Below, piece by piece: positions 53,690-63,145 of a DNA stretch of 64,000 bases (position 1 is the first letter of the stretch; each line of letters opens with the position of its first letter). The stretch is from CAXBNB01 sp965267535 (GTDB lineage Bacteria > Bacteroidota > Bacteroidia > Cytophagales > Cyclobacteriaceae), in assembly GCA_965267535.1 (NCBI GenBank), contig OZ254082.1, forward strand, positions 1,674,001 through 1,738,000. The letters run 5' to 3'. Below the pieces are notes generated by a model, which made no database searches, had not been told where the DNA came from, and was given only the letters and a program-made list of their open reading frames with translations. The translations under genes were made by a program, and so were the position numbers.

Positions 53690-54241
53690 TTGCGAAATTC
53701 AAGTACATTGTGGAATTCCTTTGTAGAGGGTGACAAAGAATCTTACATCCAGCTGTATGATCATTACTATCAGCGCCTGTATATCTATGGGTTTAAAATA
53801 GTAAGGAATAAAGAGTTGGTAAAAGATTGTATACAAGAGATGTTTTTAGAGATATGGAAGAAAAAAAGCACGCTGAAAAAAGTACATGCAGTAGAACCAT
53901 ATTTGCTCACCTACCTCAGGCGAAAGATATACAAGGAGTTTCAGGATAATAAAAACCTGAGCGACGACATAGGCATACCGGAGCAGGCAGATATGTCTTA
54001 TGAAGAGATGCTTCTGATCAATGAGTCGATAGCCGAAAAACGATACCGACTCGAAAAAGAACTGAAACAACTCACCCCCACACAACTGCAGATTATTAAA
54101 ATGCTGTATTATGACGGCCTCACCCATGATGAAATAGCAGAATACACATCATCTTCGAAGCGAACCATATACAATCACATCTATCAGGCCTTTGCAGTGC
54201 TCAAAAAAGGGCTTTTGTTCCTTTTTTTTACTTTTTCTTAA
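53690..54241 (+). CDS. RNA polymerase ECF sigma factor
   Basis: A 183-residue protein with sigma region 2 (about 10-85; YQRLYIYGFKIVRNKELVKDCIQEMFLEIWKKK) and region 4 (about 120-175; LTPTQLQIIKMLYYDGLTHDEIAEYTSSSKRTIYNHIYQAF). The start is TTG at 53690; no ATG is available before region 2, as also for the sigma gene at 9208. The C-terminus LLFLFFTFS is strikingly hydrophobic and is encoded by a T-rich run just before the stop. It is followed by fecR after 112 bases and belongs with the STN-type SusC at 55585. Confidence 0.92.
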   Translation: MRNSSTLWNSFVEGDKESYIQLYDHYYQRLYIYGFKIVRNKELVKDCIQEMFLEIWKKKSTLKKVHAVEPYLLTYLRRKIYKEFQDNKNLSDDIGIPEQADMSYEEMLLINESIAEKRYRLEKELKQLTPTQLQIIKMLYYDGLTHDEIAEYTSSSKRTIYNHIYQAFAVLKKGLLFLFFTFS

Positions 54242-54293
54242 AAAAAATAAAAAAAATCTGGTAAAAGCTGCAGCAGCTCTGCACTTATAGTTA
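54241..54293 (+). promoter_or_regulatory. A-tract element in front of the second fecR
   Basis: An A7-T-A8 tract (near 54241-54256) is followed by CTGGTA (54258-54263) and GCACTTATAG about 17 bases later. The A-tract matches the one before the first sigma gene (A7-T-A7 at 8984-8998), but the two downstream blocks are only loosely similar. Possibly the counterpart promoter for this unit. Confidence 0.3.
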
Positions 54294-54353
54294 GTGTCGG
54301 AAACGAAAGGCCTTCACAAGCCTTGGAATAAGAAGCGACATTGAAATTAACGT

Positions 54354-55406
54354 GTGAAAAAAGCGGCAATGAAATCGCAATATGAAAATTACGCCATAGA
54401 AGATTTAGCTACAGAGCAATCTTTTATAAACTACTGTTTGCAGACGAACACTGGCGATGTAGAGTTTTGGAATGAGTGGATTTTGAACCACCCGGAACGC
54501 ACTCAGGAGATCAAGGCAGCAAAAAGTATAGTATTGAAGTATTCACTCGGGCTGAATGAAAACGAGTTGAATGAAGAAAGAGATTCGTTTATAGCCAGAC
54601 TCGACAGTCAGATAAAAGAGGCAGAAAACGAAGGACGCTCGATCAAGTTGCCGGTATGGACCTATGTGGGAAGAATAGCCGCAGTACTGGTTATCGTATT
54701 TGGTGTTACTCTTTCTGTTAACTATCTCAACAATCAGCCGGTAGGAGCGTTGAAAATAGCTTCTAAAACCGTTAAGCAGAATCCCACAGGTCAAAAGTCT
54801 ACGATCTACCTTGGCGATGGTACCAAGGTAATATTAAATGCAGCCAGCAGAATAGAATACGACGATACATTCGGCAATCAATACCGCAAAGTAAAACTAA
54901 TCGGGGAAGCATTTTTTGAAGTGAGTAGAGACCCTTCAAAGCCCTTTATTGTAGAAACAGGAGAGCTGCATACTACCGTGTTAGGTACATCATTTAATAT
55001 CAATGCCTATCCCGATCAGGAAACAGTGAAAGTGGCCGTAGTAAGCGGGAGTGTGGCTGTTGGTAAATCGTCGGACGAACAAAGTACTGTGCGGCTCAAA
55101 CCCGAAGAGATGGCTACATACCATTCAGAAAAGAAAGACATAACCTCCGGAAAGTTCGATATGGAAGAAGTAGTGTCCTGGAAAGACGGCATCATATTTT
55201 TTAGGAATGCAACTGAAAAACAGGTGCTTACCAAGCTCGAAAAATGGTACGGAGTGAAAATATTAGTGAATAACAAAAGCCCCAGGCCGTGGGATATTAC
55301 GGCTGAATACGACAACCTTTCATTAGCCAATGTGCTGGAGTCGCTGAGTTTTGCTGCAGACTTTCAGTATGAAATAGATAAGAAAAAAGTTTTGCTGAAA
55401 TATTAA
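54354..55406 (+). CDS. FecR family anti-sigma factor
   Basis: The 350-residue protein starts at GTG 54354 or at ATG 54369, five codons later. Cytoplasmic N-terminus (1-100), one membrane helix (about 102-124), FecR domain (about 145-240; DGTKVILNAASRIEYDD, GEAFFEVSRDPSKPFIVETG, TVLGTSFNINAY) and DUF4974 at the C-terminus (about 275-350). Same layout as the FecR at 9921. It should hold the sigma factor encoded upstream inactive until the STN domain of the SusC encoded downstream signals ligand binding. Confidence 0.93.
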   Translation: MKKAAMKSQYENYAIEDLATEQSFINYCLQTNTGDVEFWNEWILNHPERTQEIKAAKSIVLKYSLGLNENELNEERDSFIARLDSQIKEAENEGRSIKLPVWTYVGRIAAVLVIVFGVTLSVNYLNNQPVGALKIASKTVKQNPTGQKSTIYLGDGTKVILNAASRIEYDDTFGNQYRKVKLIGEAFFEVSRDPSKPFIVETGELHTTVLGTSFNINAYPDQETVKVAVVSGSVAVGKSSDEQSTVRLKPEEMATYHSEKKDITSGKFDMEEVVSWKDGIIFFRNATEKQVLTKLEKWYGVKILVNNKSPRPWDITAEYDNLSLANVLESLSFAADFQYEIDKKKVLLKY

Positions 55407-55454
55407 CCAAACCCACATTATATGAAATAAAAAGCAGGAACAAGTAAAAAAAAC

Positions 55455-55477
55455 AGCAATGCTCAAGGAGCACTGCT
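55455..55477 (+). promoter_or_regulatory. Stem-loop between fecR and susC
   Basis: AGCAATGCTC (55455-55464) pairs with GAGCACTGCT (55468-55477) around a 3-base loop with one mismatch. A hairpin in the same position is present in the first unit (11023-11075), though its sequence differs. No T-tract follows. It may set the ratio between regulator and transporter messages. Confidence 0.4.
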
Positions 55478-55584
55478 GCATAAGATTCTTTCCGATTTGA
55501 AATGCCAAGATCCGACCCAAGTCATTTCAGAATGGATAGAACACGTCCTAATGGATTTTTCTCACATTAAAACATAACAAAATT

Positions 55585-58500
55585 ATGAATTTTAATTTTT
55601 TACTCCTATTTAAAAGGATTGTAATGTTTACAGCTTACGGACTATTCTTACAACTGTTTTTGTGCAGTATGTTATTGGCTTCTGGCAATACCATTGCTCA
55701 GAAGGCTGTAAGTGTGAAGGAAGTGAATGTAAACATGAACATTAAAAACGAAGGACTTACTTCTGTTTTTAATAAAATCCGGAGCTCATACGGGTACAAG
55801 TTTGTATACGATAAAAAAGACCTTGATAGCAAACTCAAACTGAGTGGACAGTATGAAGGTGACTTTCTATACGATGTGTTGGTTGACATCTCTAAAAAAT
55901 CTAACCTCGGCTTTAAACAAGTCAACAATACAATCACGGTAAAAAGACTAAAAACAGCTGCTTTAAGTTTTTCAAAGGCAGCTCCAGTAGAGATCGTAGA
56001 AGATATCACCATTACTGGTAGGGTAACAGACGAAAACGGAGGAGGACTGCCCGGTGTAAACGTGGTAGTAGATGGCACCAGCGTTGGTAGTGTTACAGAC
56101 CTCAACGGAAACTACAAAATCACTGCGCCGGGTACCAGTGCGGTTTTGGTATTCAGCTTTGTAGGCTATCAAAACCAGCAGGTAGCTGTAGGAAGCCAGA
56201 CAGTGATAGACGTAAGTCTTCAGCCGGATGTATCTGCCTTGGAAGAGGTGGTAGTAACCGCTCTTGGTATAGAGCGTGAAGACCGTTCTATAGGTTATGC
56301 AGTATCTACTGTAAAGGGTGAGGAAATAGCTCAGGCAGCTCAGGTAAACCCGGTAAACAGTTTGCAGGGAAAATCTTCAGGTGTACAGATCAGTACTACC
56401 TCAGGAGGTACTTTCGGTGGTTCTAGAATTACCATCAGAGGAAATTCAACACTGCAGCAAAACACCCAGCCCATATTTGTGATCGATGGTGTGATCATGG
56501 ACAATGACCTGAGTGGAACAAATGGTGTGGATTGGGGTAACCAGCTGAAAAACCTCAACTCTGACGATTTTGAGTCATTTTCTATTCTGAAAGGTGCAGC
56601 TGCTGCAGCATTGTACGGTTCCAGAGCGATTAACGGTGTGGTGATGATCACCACCAAGTCTGGAAAGAAAAGAAAAGGAATTGGCGTGAGTGTAAATCAG
56701 ACAACAGGTGTGAGATATGTTTCTGATCATGTGAGATTTCAAAATAAGTATGGATTGGGTAAAACTGCCGGAGGTTTTACTTTCGATGGAAACGGCCCCA
56801 ATACTTACGGTAGAGATGACAAACATGACACCCGCCAGTTTAGCTACTACGACAAAGACACCAACCTGCCCTCTATGGCCTACAACATGTGGGAAGAAAG
56901 TGCAGCCAGCTGGGGTCCGCGTTTCGACGGTCAGGAAATCATAGACTATGACGGCTCAAGAGCTCGTTGGGTAGCACAGCCAGACAACTACAAAAAGACT
57001 TTTGATACTGGGGTACTTACAAACACCAACATATCTCTCGATGGTGGAAGTGAGAGCAGCTCGTTTAGATTGTCGTTTTCAAACTTCAACGAGACAGGTG
57101 TAGTACACAGAAATGATTTCAAGAAAAAGTCGTTGAGCTTGAAAGGAACACAGGATCTGATCAAAAACAGACTGTCTGTTGGTGCCTTGATTCACTACAC
57201 ACGATCTACTGCACTCAACCCTGTGAATCCTGGTGCTAACTCTGATTGGTTCCACGATGGATTCTCCAGAAGTGACGATGTAGACAAGTGGAGAAACAAC
57301 TACAAAGACATAGATGGCGGAGTGCCATACCCTACAGGAACTAGCGCTTACCTCTGGACAAGAAGAAGTATCCGATGGATGGAGCGTCTGGAAGATGTAA
57401 ACGAAAGAACAGAAGGTTCACTTATCGGAAAAGTGAACGTAGACCTACAGATCTTAGACAACCTGCGAGCAACAGTAGAAGGAAACTTCAACCAGTTTAC
57501 ACACACCAGCGAGGCAAAAGATGCCGCTACTAGCGCCGACCGCCTCAACGGTAGATATTCACTGGAAAACGGTGAGAAATTTCAGTCAAGCTTTGATGCG
57601 AAATTGGTATACAATACCGAGATCAACGAAGACTGGAATATGGATGCTATCTTGGGAGCCAATACATGGCAAACCAAGTCTATCTCAACTCAATGGAATA
57701 CCAATGGATTCAATGTGAGAGATTTTTACGATATATCTAACTCCAGAAACCCAGCCAGTGTAAACGGAGGATTAGGGCCACAAAAGAAGATCAACTCTGT
57801 GTATGCATTTGCCAATGCAGGATTTAAAAACAAGTTGTTTTTGAGCGCTACAGCCAGAAATGACTGGTCTTCAGCTCTCAAATACCCTGATGGAAGTGGA
57901 AATGTATCTTATTTCTACCACTCAGAGAGTGTATCCTGGATGGTAAATGAGAGTTTGGATTTGCCAGCTTTTATTTCTTCATTGAAATTGAGAGCATCTT
58001 ATGCTGAAGTAGGTAACGATACAGCACCTTACACTTTGTCTACAGGTTTTGTAGATGGTGGTATCAATACGTCTAACATTCCTATGTACAGGTTTGAAAA
58101 CAGTGAGGCGATTACGCCAAACATCAAACCGGAGAGAAAACAATCTATAGAAACCGGCTTTAACATCCTGATGGCTCAGGGGCTGGTAAGTCTGGATGTG
58201 AACTACTACAAGGACAACACCAAAGATCAAATTCTGCCACTGCCAGTGCCAGGAGAAAGTGGACTGGGCAGCATCTGGATTAACGGTGGTAACGTGCAAA
58301 ACTCAGGTATAGAGTTGAATCTTGATGTTACTCTTTTCGATAGAAATGACTTCACCTGGGATGTAGGATTTAACTGGACGCACAATAGAGATAAGATCAT
58401 TGATCTTTATCCTGGTATTACCGAATACAACCTATACGGTAACCCATGGGATGCCAACGCCGCTACTGCATCTTATGCTTATGTAGGAGGAAACTACGGT

Positions 58501-59346
58501 GACCTGGTAACCAGAAAAGGATATAAGCCCTATCAGGCTACCGACGTAAACGGAAACCCTGTAGAGCACGAAAACAATGGTATTCCTATTTTGAGCCCTA
58601 GAAACGGATGGTCAGTGGCATACCCTATCGGTATTCAAAACAAAGACTCTCTGCACGTGATGGGTAACATGCAGCCAGATTGGTACGGAGGTGTAAGAAC
58701 TTCTATGCGATACAAGAGATTTAGCTTAAGTGCACTGATAGATGCCCGATGGGGAGGAGAAATCTACTCTGCTGATGCTCGCTACGGATTGCACCAAGGA
58801 GTAATAGAAAGCTCTTTGCCATACCGTGATAGAGAGCATGGTGGTATTGTGTGGACCAGTAACGGACAAGGACAAAACGTATACGGAAAAGAGTATGAAG
58901 ACGGATACATTCCTCACGGAGTATTCCCTGACGGTACGCAGATTACCTCTGGTCCTGCAGATAACAGAACATCTGTAGACGTAGGAGGCATGACTTATCA
59001 GCAAGCTTACGATGCAGGTTTGGTTGAGCCTACGCACTGGTCTGGATACATCTACCGATGGACGTCTGCAAGTACAGGTACACCTATTACAGGCGTATTT
59101 ACTCAAAAGTGGGTAGCACTGAGAGAGCTTTCTATCTCATATCAGTTGCCTGGTAGCTTGCTGGATAAGCTTAAGATGCAAAGTGCATTTGTGTCATTGA
59201 CAGGTAGAGACCTGGGCATGTTGTACAACTCTATGCCGGATAATATCAATCCTACTATCAGTGACAACTCTGGAGCTAACCCAAGACAAATGAGGTCGTC
59301 TCCATACATAAGCTCTGTTATGCTTGCCTTAAAACTTAAGTTTTAA
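55585..59346 (+). CDS. SusC/RagA TonB-linked outer membrane transporter with STN domain
   Basis: The 1253-residue protein is the largest SusC of the window. Order: signal peptide (about 1-39, ending TIAQ), STN domain (about 45-115; VNMNIKNEGLTSVFNKIRSSYGYKFVYD), carboxypeptidase-regulatory-like domain (about 145-230; ITGRVTDENGGGLPGVNVVVDGT), plug (about 235-360; VVVTALGIEREDRSIGYAVSTVKG, SILKGAAAAALYGSRAINGVVMITT) and barrel ending LALKLKF. The ALGIERE plug start marks a subfamily different from the VVVGYG type of the other two SusC proteins, and its SusD partner is also of a different type. The STN domain fits control by the sigma/FecR pair just upstream. Confidence 0.96.
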   Translation: MNFNFLLLFKRIVMFTAYGLFLQLFLCSMLLASGNTIAQKAVSVKEVNVNMNIKNEGLTSVFNKIRSSYGYKFVYDKKDLDSKLKLSGQYEGDFLYDVLVDISKKSNLGFKQVNNTITVKRLKTAALSFSKAAPVEIVEDITITGRVTDENGGGLPGVNVVVDGTSVGSVTDLNGNYKITAPGTSAVLVFSFVGYQNQQVAVGSQTVIDVSLQPDVSALEEVVVTALGIEREDRSIGYAVSTVKGEEIAQAAQVNPVNSLQGKSSGVQISTTSGGTFGGSRITIRGNSTLQQNTQPIFVIDGVIMDNDLSGTNGVDWGNQLKNLNSDDFESFSILKGAAAAALYGSRAINGVVMITTKSGKKRKGIGVSVNQTTGVRYVSDHVRFQNKYGLGKTAGGFTFDGNGPNTYGRDDKHDTRQFSYYDKDTNLPSMAYNMWEESAASWGPRFDGQEIIDYDGSRARWVAQPDNYKKTFDTGVLTNTNISLDGGSESSSFRLSFSNFNETGVVHRNDFKKKSLSLKGTQDLIKNRLSVGALIHYTRSTALNPVNPGANSDWFHDGFSRSDDVDKWRNNYKDIDGGVPYPTGTSAYLWTRRSIRWMERLEDVNERTEGSLIGKVNVDLQILDNLRATVEGNFNQFTHTSEAKDAATSADRLNGRYSLENGEKFQSSFDAKLVYNTEINEDWNMDAILGANTWQTKSISTQWNTNGFNVRDFYDISNSRNPASVNGGLGPQKKINSVYAFANAGFKNKLFLSATARNDWSSALKYPDGSGNVSYFYHSESVSWMVNESLDLPAFISSLKLRASYAEVGNDTAPYTLSTGFVDGGINTSNIPMYRFENSEAITPNIKPERKQSIETGFNILMAQGLVSLDVNYYKDNTKDQILPLPVPGESGLGSIWINGGNVQNSGIELNLDVTLFDRNDFTWDVGFNWTHNRDKIIDLYPGITEYNLYGNPWDANAATASYAYVGGNYGDLVTRKGYKPYQATDVNGNPVEHENNGIPILSPRNGWSVAYPIGIQNKDSLHVMGNMQPDWYGGVRTSMRYKRFSLSALIDARWGGEIYSADARYGLHQGVIESSLPYRDREHGGIVWTSNGQGQNVYGKEYEDGYIPHGVFPDGTQITSGPADNRTSVDVGGMTYQQAYDAGLVEPTHWSGYIYRWTSASTGTPITGVFTQKWVALRELSISYQLPGSLLDKLKMQSAFVSLTGRDLGMLYNSMPDNINPTISDNSGANPRQMRSSPYISSVMLALKLKF

Positions 59347-59364
59347 ACCTAAACTCCAACAGAC

Positions 59365-61119
59365 ATGAAAAAAATAATGATAATAATGCTTGCAATGGTT
59401 GTCCTTGCAAGCTGTACAGATGATTTTCAGGAAATAAACAAGGATCCTAAAATAGCTGAACCACCTAGTGAGTTTCTTCTACACTATGTGATGAAGGAAA
59501 TAGGAACTTACAAAGGAGAAGAGTGGTATCACGAAAACCACCAGACTATGACCTGGGCGCAATACCTCGTTCAAGGCGAGTCAAACGCCGGTGGAGTCAA
59601 TCGGTTTTTGGGAAGCAGCCGATACGATGCTCTTTACTCTAAGGTGATCAATCACCTCAATGAGTTTAGGCGTCAGGTAGGATTGATGTCGGCAGAAGAC
59701 CAGGAAGTGAGAAAGAAGATGGTAGCTGTGGCCGATGTGATTCAGGCATTCTTTACACTAAACGTAACTGATCAGTATGGTTCTATGGTGTATAGCGAAG
59801 CAGGACTGGGAAGAAGTGAAGGAAAAGTAGATCCTGTATTTGATACACAAGAGCAAATATTCAATTCATTGTTGTCAGAATTGGATCAGGCGATAGCCGT
59901 GTTGGGCGAAACCCAGACTGAGGAATACAACTTTGCTCCCAACGATTTCTTTTACGGAGGAGATTGGGACAAATGGATAATGACTGCCAATGCGGTGAAA
60001 CTCAGAATAGCTACCCGCTTTGAAAACCAAAACCTCGACAAAATGAAGGCGATCATAGCAGAAGTGGGTACTGATGTATACCAAAGCAATGACGACCAGT
60101 TTGTGTATGACATATCGCAAACTCAGGAATGGAGAGGAACAGGAGGAGCTGGTTTTGAATGGAAAGGCACCATGTGGTCGCCCAGACCCATCATTGGCTT
60201 TATGAAAAACACAGTTGATCCCCGGTTGAGGATTTTCTATGAGCTGAATGGATACAACCAGGCTACACTGGATGATATTGCTGATGAAGGTGAAACTGTG
60301 TCTCCTGCAGTAGACGTAGACGGTGACGATAAGGTGCTCTATACGACTGCCGACGGAGAGGAAATCCGCGGATACAGGTATATCGGTGTGCCTACACACA
60401 GACAAGATCCTGACGTAGGTATTTTCAACTATGTGGACAACCCCAGCGTAATAGGAACGAATGCTACTATGGTGTCTAAGTACAACAGGAGACTCCTGCA
60501 AAACTGCGAAGAAAGCTATGGTGGTAGCAGGCTGGATGGTAAGTATGTAGATGTTTTCATATCGTACGCCGAAGTATGCTTCATGATGTCGGAGTTTATC
60601 CTGAAAGGGTACACTACAGGCAATGCAGAAGAATGGTACGAAAAAGGAGTGAGGGCTTCTATCGAAATGTACAACCAACTAGGCCAGGATCAAAACCTTA
60701 GCCTGATCGTAGGAAACAAGTTTTATCCGTTTTTGCCTATTACAGAAACAGAAATCACCAACTACCTGGCTACTACCGAAGTGGCGTTTGATGGTGTGAA
60801 CGATCTGGAAAAAGTATACGTACAGGCTTTCCTCAACTTTTACAGACAGCCTGAGGCTGGTTGGGCATTGTCTAAAAGAACCGGTTATCCTAAATTCGGT
60901 TCGTCTCTACTGCCTAGAACTCCGGTAGACGATAACGAATTGAAATTTCCAAGAAGAATACCTACGCCTGAGCCAGGTGATCTAAACCGAGCAAACTGGC
61001 TGGAAGCCAATAAGGCGCAAGGATTTAACAATCCGCAGGATATTACACCAGAAGTGCTCAATGCACAGCGCATATGGTGGGATAAAAACAATCCGGCTAT
61101 TGGTAGCGGAGGAAATTAA
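59365..61119 (+). CDS. SusD-like outer-membrane lipoprotein (SusD_2 type)
   Basis: A 584-residue lipoprotein: signal, lipobox LASC (Cys at about 17), then acidic TDDFQEINKDP, the typical opening of the SusD_2/SusD-homolog subfamily. AVADVIQAFFTLNVTDQYGSMVYSEA (about 120-145), WDKWIMTANAVKLRIATRFEN (about 200-220) and SYAEVCFMMSEFILKG (about 397-412) follow that pattern. It differs from the RagB-type SusD proteins at 14405 and 21389. It pairs with the SusC encoded 18 bases upstream. The last residues are Gly/Asn-rich. A strong terminator follows. Confidence 0.93.
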   Translation: MKKIMIIMLAMVVLASCTDDFQEINKDPKIAEPPSEFLLHYVMKEIGTYKGEEWYHENHQTMTWAQYLVQGESNAGGVNRFLGSSRYDALYSKVINHLNEFRRQVGLMSAEDQEVRKKMVAVADVIQAFFTLNVTDQYGSMVYSEAGLGRSEGKVDPVFDTQEQIFNSLLSELDQAIAVLGETQTEEYNFAPNDFFYGGDWDKWIMTANAVKLRIATRFENQNLDKMKAIIAEVGTDVYQSNDDQFVYDISQTQEWRGTGGAGFEWKGTMWSPRPIIGFMKNTVDPRLRIFYELNGYNQATLDDIADEGETVSPAVDVDGDDKVLYTTADGEEIRGYRYIGVPTHRQDPDVGIFNYVDNPSVIGTNATMVSKYNRRLLQNCEESYGGSRLDGKYVDVFISYAEVCFMMSEFILKGYTTGNAEEWYEKGVRASIEMYNQLGQDQNLSLIVGNKFYPFLPITETEITNYLATTEVAFDGVNDLEKVYVQAFLNFYRQPEAGWALSKRTGYPKFGSSLLPRTPVDDNELKFPRRIPTPEPGDLNRANWLEANKAQGFNNPQDITPEVLNAQRIWWDKNNPAIGSGGN

Positions 61120-61155
61120 TCCAAACGGGTAAACCCGAAATGTAATTGTTATTGG

Positions 61156-61186
61156 CCGGCTCTGTTAGTTCAGAGCCGGTTTTTTT
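61156..61186 (+). terminator. Rho-independent terminator after the third susCD pair
   Basis: CCGGCTCTG (61156-61164), loop TTAGTT, CAGAGCCGG (61171-61179), a perfect 9-bp stem, then seven T residues. Confidence 0.92.
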
Positions 61187-61436
61187 GTTTAGAGGTAAAG
61201 GCTTTCGTTAGCTGGAGATATTACCTTTAGGATTGCCTGCGATAATTGATTGCATGAATATCAACCTGCCTTTATTTAGGTATGCTGTTCAAATTTGCCT
61301 GATGAATACCCAATACCATAAAAAATTTAATAAAGAAGCATGGCTATGTTTATTGGCCTCAGTAGCGAAATATGATGGTCATACTATTTTCAGGTTAGTG
61401 TAAACCCATAGCTATTTCTATCCGCTAGATACTGCA
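61187..61436. other. 250-base gap between the third susCD terminator and umuC
   Basis: A plus-strand frame at 61254-61403 could encode a 49-residue peptide starting MNINLPLFRY, but nothing supports it as a gene and no promoter or family signal is seen. No terminator-like stem was found for the convergent umuC gene. I see nothing else here. Confidence 0.25.
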
Positions 61437-62687
61437 TTAGGCCTTGCACGTGATCACCTCCGAGAGTTTGGTAGTATAGCGTGGCGATAGTCTTTCCTGT
61501 TTCATTTTCCAGGTTAGGTTAAGGTCCTGAGTAGCAATTTTTACTTTTTGATCGCCGTATTTTTGATTGAGCAGGTCCATGCTGAGCATGAGTTTGTGGT
61601 GTTTGGGATTGGCTTGATCAAAGAGGGTGAGCTGTGGAGGGGTTTCCGGTACCAGGTCCAGAGCTATTACTCCGGCTCTTTTGTAAGCCACTCCCGGTTT
61701 GTAAATTTTGCGCAGCATCATCAGACTGTTTTTCACCAAATCTATATTGGAGCTAGTGGCATAAGGGAGCTGTATTACCAGACTGCCATGGTAGGGCTTG
61801 GTGCCGTTGTGGTAGTTGGAGTTGACAAAGATCATGAGTGCTCTTGCGCAGGAGTGCTGCTGGCGAAGTTTTGCACCGCAGGTAGCGGCAAAAGTGGAGA
61901 TGCGCTCGGCCAGATCTTCCTGTTTAGTGTAGTTTTTGTCGAAGGAGCGGGTAATGCTGATGTTTTTTTTGTTGGTAGCGGGTTCGAGTTGAAGTGTAGG
62001 TTTGCCTTCCAGGTCGTGCTTGAGCCGCAGGCCTGTTACGGCCATGTGTTTGCTTACCCACCCGTCCGGCAATTTGGTGAATTCATAAGCGTTTGTCAGG
62101 TTTAGGTATGCCAGCTTTTCGGCATGTTTACGGCCTATACCCCATATATCTTTTATTTTCGTTTGTTTTAGAGCCCTCTCTCGTTTTTCGTTGCTATCGA
62201 TCACATACACAGAAGAAGCGTTTTTGTTTTCCTCCTTGGCGATTTTGTTGGCCACCTTGGCCAGCGCTTTTGTAGGAGCGATCCCCAGGCTGATGGGTAT
62301 GCCTGTACCCTGTGTTATCTCTTGTCGGATTTGCTCCCCATACCGGTGCAGATCGCTATGCCCCTCAAAATAGAGAAAAGCCTCATCTATACTGTACACC
62401 TCTATGTGCGGTGTGTAGTGAGCTAGTAGGGTCATCACACGCTGGCTCATGTCGCCATACAGAGCATAGTTGGAAGAAAATACTTGTATGCCTTTTGCCT
62501 TAAAATCGCTTTCGTACTGAAAAGCAGGAGCTCCCATGGGAATGCCCAGTGCCTTGGCCTCATTGCTGCGAGCGATCACACATCCGTCATTATTGGATAG
62601 CACTACTATGGGTACTTTGTGTAGGTCGGGTCTAAACACCCGCTCACACGAAGCGTAAAAGTTGTTGCAGTCTACCAGTGCATACAT
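61437..62687 (-). CDS. umuC: Y-family DNA polymerase V catalytic subunit
   Basis: The 416-residue protein opens with MYALVDCNNFYASCERVF, giving the first catalytic Asp6 and the steric-gate region, and has YSIDEAFLYFEG (about 99-110) with the catalytic Asp-Glu. IPISLGIAPTKALAKVANKIAK (about 131-152) and the helix-hairpin-helix near IKDIWGIGRKHAEKLAYL (about 177-194) complete the polymerase; a DUF4113-like C-terminus (about 360-410) is normal for UmuC. It performs error-prone bypass of damaged DNA. The ATG is two bases after the umuD stop, so the pair is one operon. Confidence 0.96.
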   Translation of the reverse strand: MYALVDCNNFYASCERVFRPDLHKVPIVVLSNNDGCVIARSNEAKALGIPMGAPAFQYESDFKAKGIQVFSSNYALYGDMSQRVMTLLAHYTPHIEVYSIDEAFLYFEGHSDLHRYGEQIRQEITQGTGIPISLGIAPTKALAKVANKIAKEENKNASSVYVIDSNEKRERALKQTKIKDIWGIGRKHAEKLAYLNLTNAYEFTKLPDGWVSKHMAVTGLRLKHDLEGKPTLQLEPATNKKNISITRSFDKNYTKQEDLAERISTFAATCGAKLRQQHSCARALMIFVNSNYHNGTKPYHGSLVIQLPYATSSNIDLVKNSLMMLRKIYKPGVAYKRAGVIALDLVPETPPQLTLFDQANPKHHKLMLSMDLLNQKYGDQKVKIATQDLNLTWKMKQERLSPRYTTKLSEVITCKA

Positions 62688-62689
62688 GC

Positions 62690-63133
62690 TTAAAAGTACT
62701 TTATGGTATGTGTGACTATGCCCCAGATTCTAAAATCATTGTCGCGGGTCACTCTTATGGGGCGGTAGTTGTCATTTGCGGGCACTAGCCAGCAGGCGTT
62801 TGTGTCTTTTTTTATTCTCTTTACGGTAAACTCCCCGTCGATAAAGCATACAGCTATTTTGCCGTCGGTAGCCGGCAGGCTTTTGTCTACAATCATCAGG
62901 TCCCCATCATTTATACCTGCATCTTTCATGGAGTCTCCACTTACGCGTGCATAAAAAGTGGTCGACGGATTCCTGATTAACTCCCGGTTCAGGTCTATGG
63001 ACGGGTTTAGAAAGTCATTGGCAGGAGAGGGGAATCCCGCGCTGATGCCCACACCCGCAACGGGTAGGGGTAGCTCGGCGCTGGTGGATGCAGAAAAGAG
63101 TTGCAGTGTAAAAGAGGATGCTGGTAATTTCAT
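62690..63133 (-). CDS. umuD: UmuD-like S24 peptidase
   Basis: A 147-residue LexA-fold protein. The self-cleavage site is Ala32-Gly33 in ISAGFPSPAND. The catalytic dyad is Ser68 in GDSMKDAGI and Lys105 in TVKRIKK; spacing matches E. coli UmuD (Ser60, Lys97). After damage-induced cleavage it forms the UmuD'2C polymerase with UmuC. It is the first gene of the operon. A palindrome 13-27 bases upstream of its ATG is the likely damage-response operator. Confidence 0.95.
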   Translation of the reverse strand: MKLPASSFTLQLFSASTSAELPLPVAGVGISAGFPSPANDFLNPSIDLNRELIRNPSTTFYARVSGDSMKDAGINDGDLMIVDKSLPATDGKIAVCFIDGEFTVKRIKKDTNACWLVPANDNYRPIRVTRDNDFRIWGIVTHTIKYF

Positions 63134-63145
63134 GACTACAATTTT

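Noticed and set aside
61254..61403. 49-codon plus-strand frame MNINLPLFRY...
   Set aside because: No promoter, no family signal and no conservation evidence; length is within chance.
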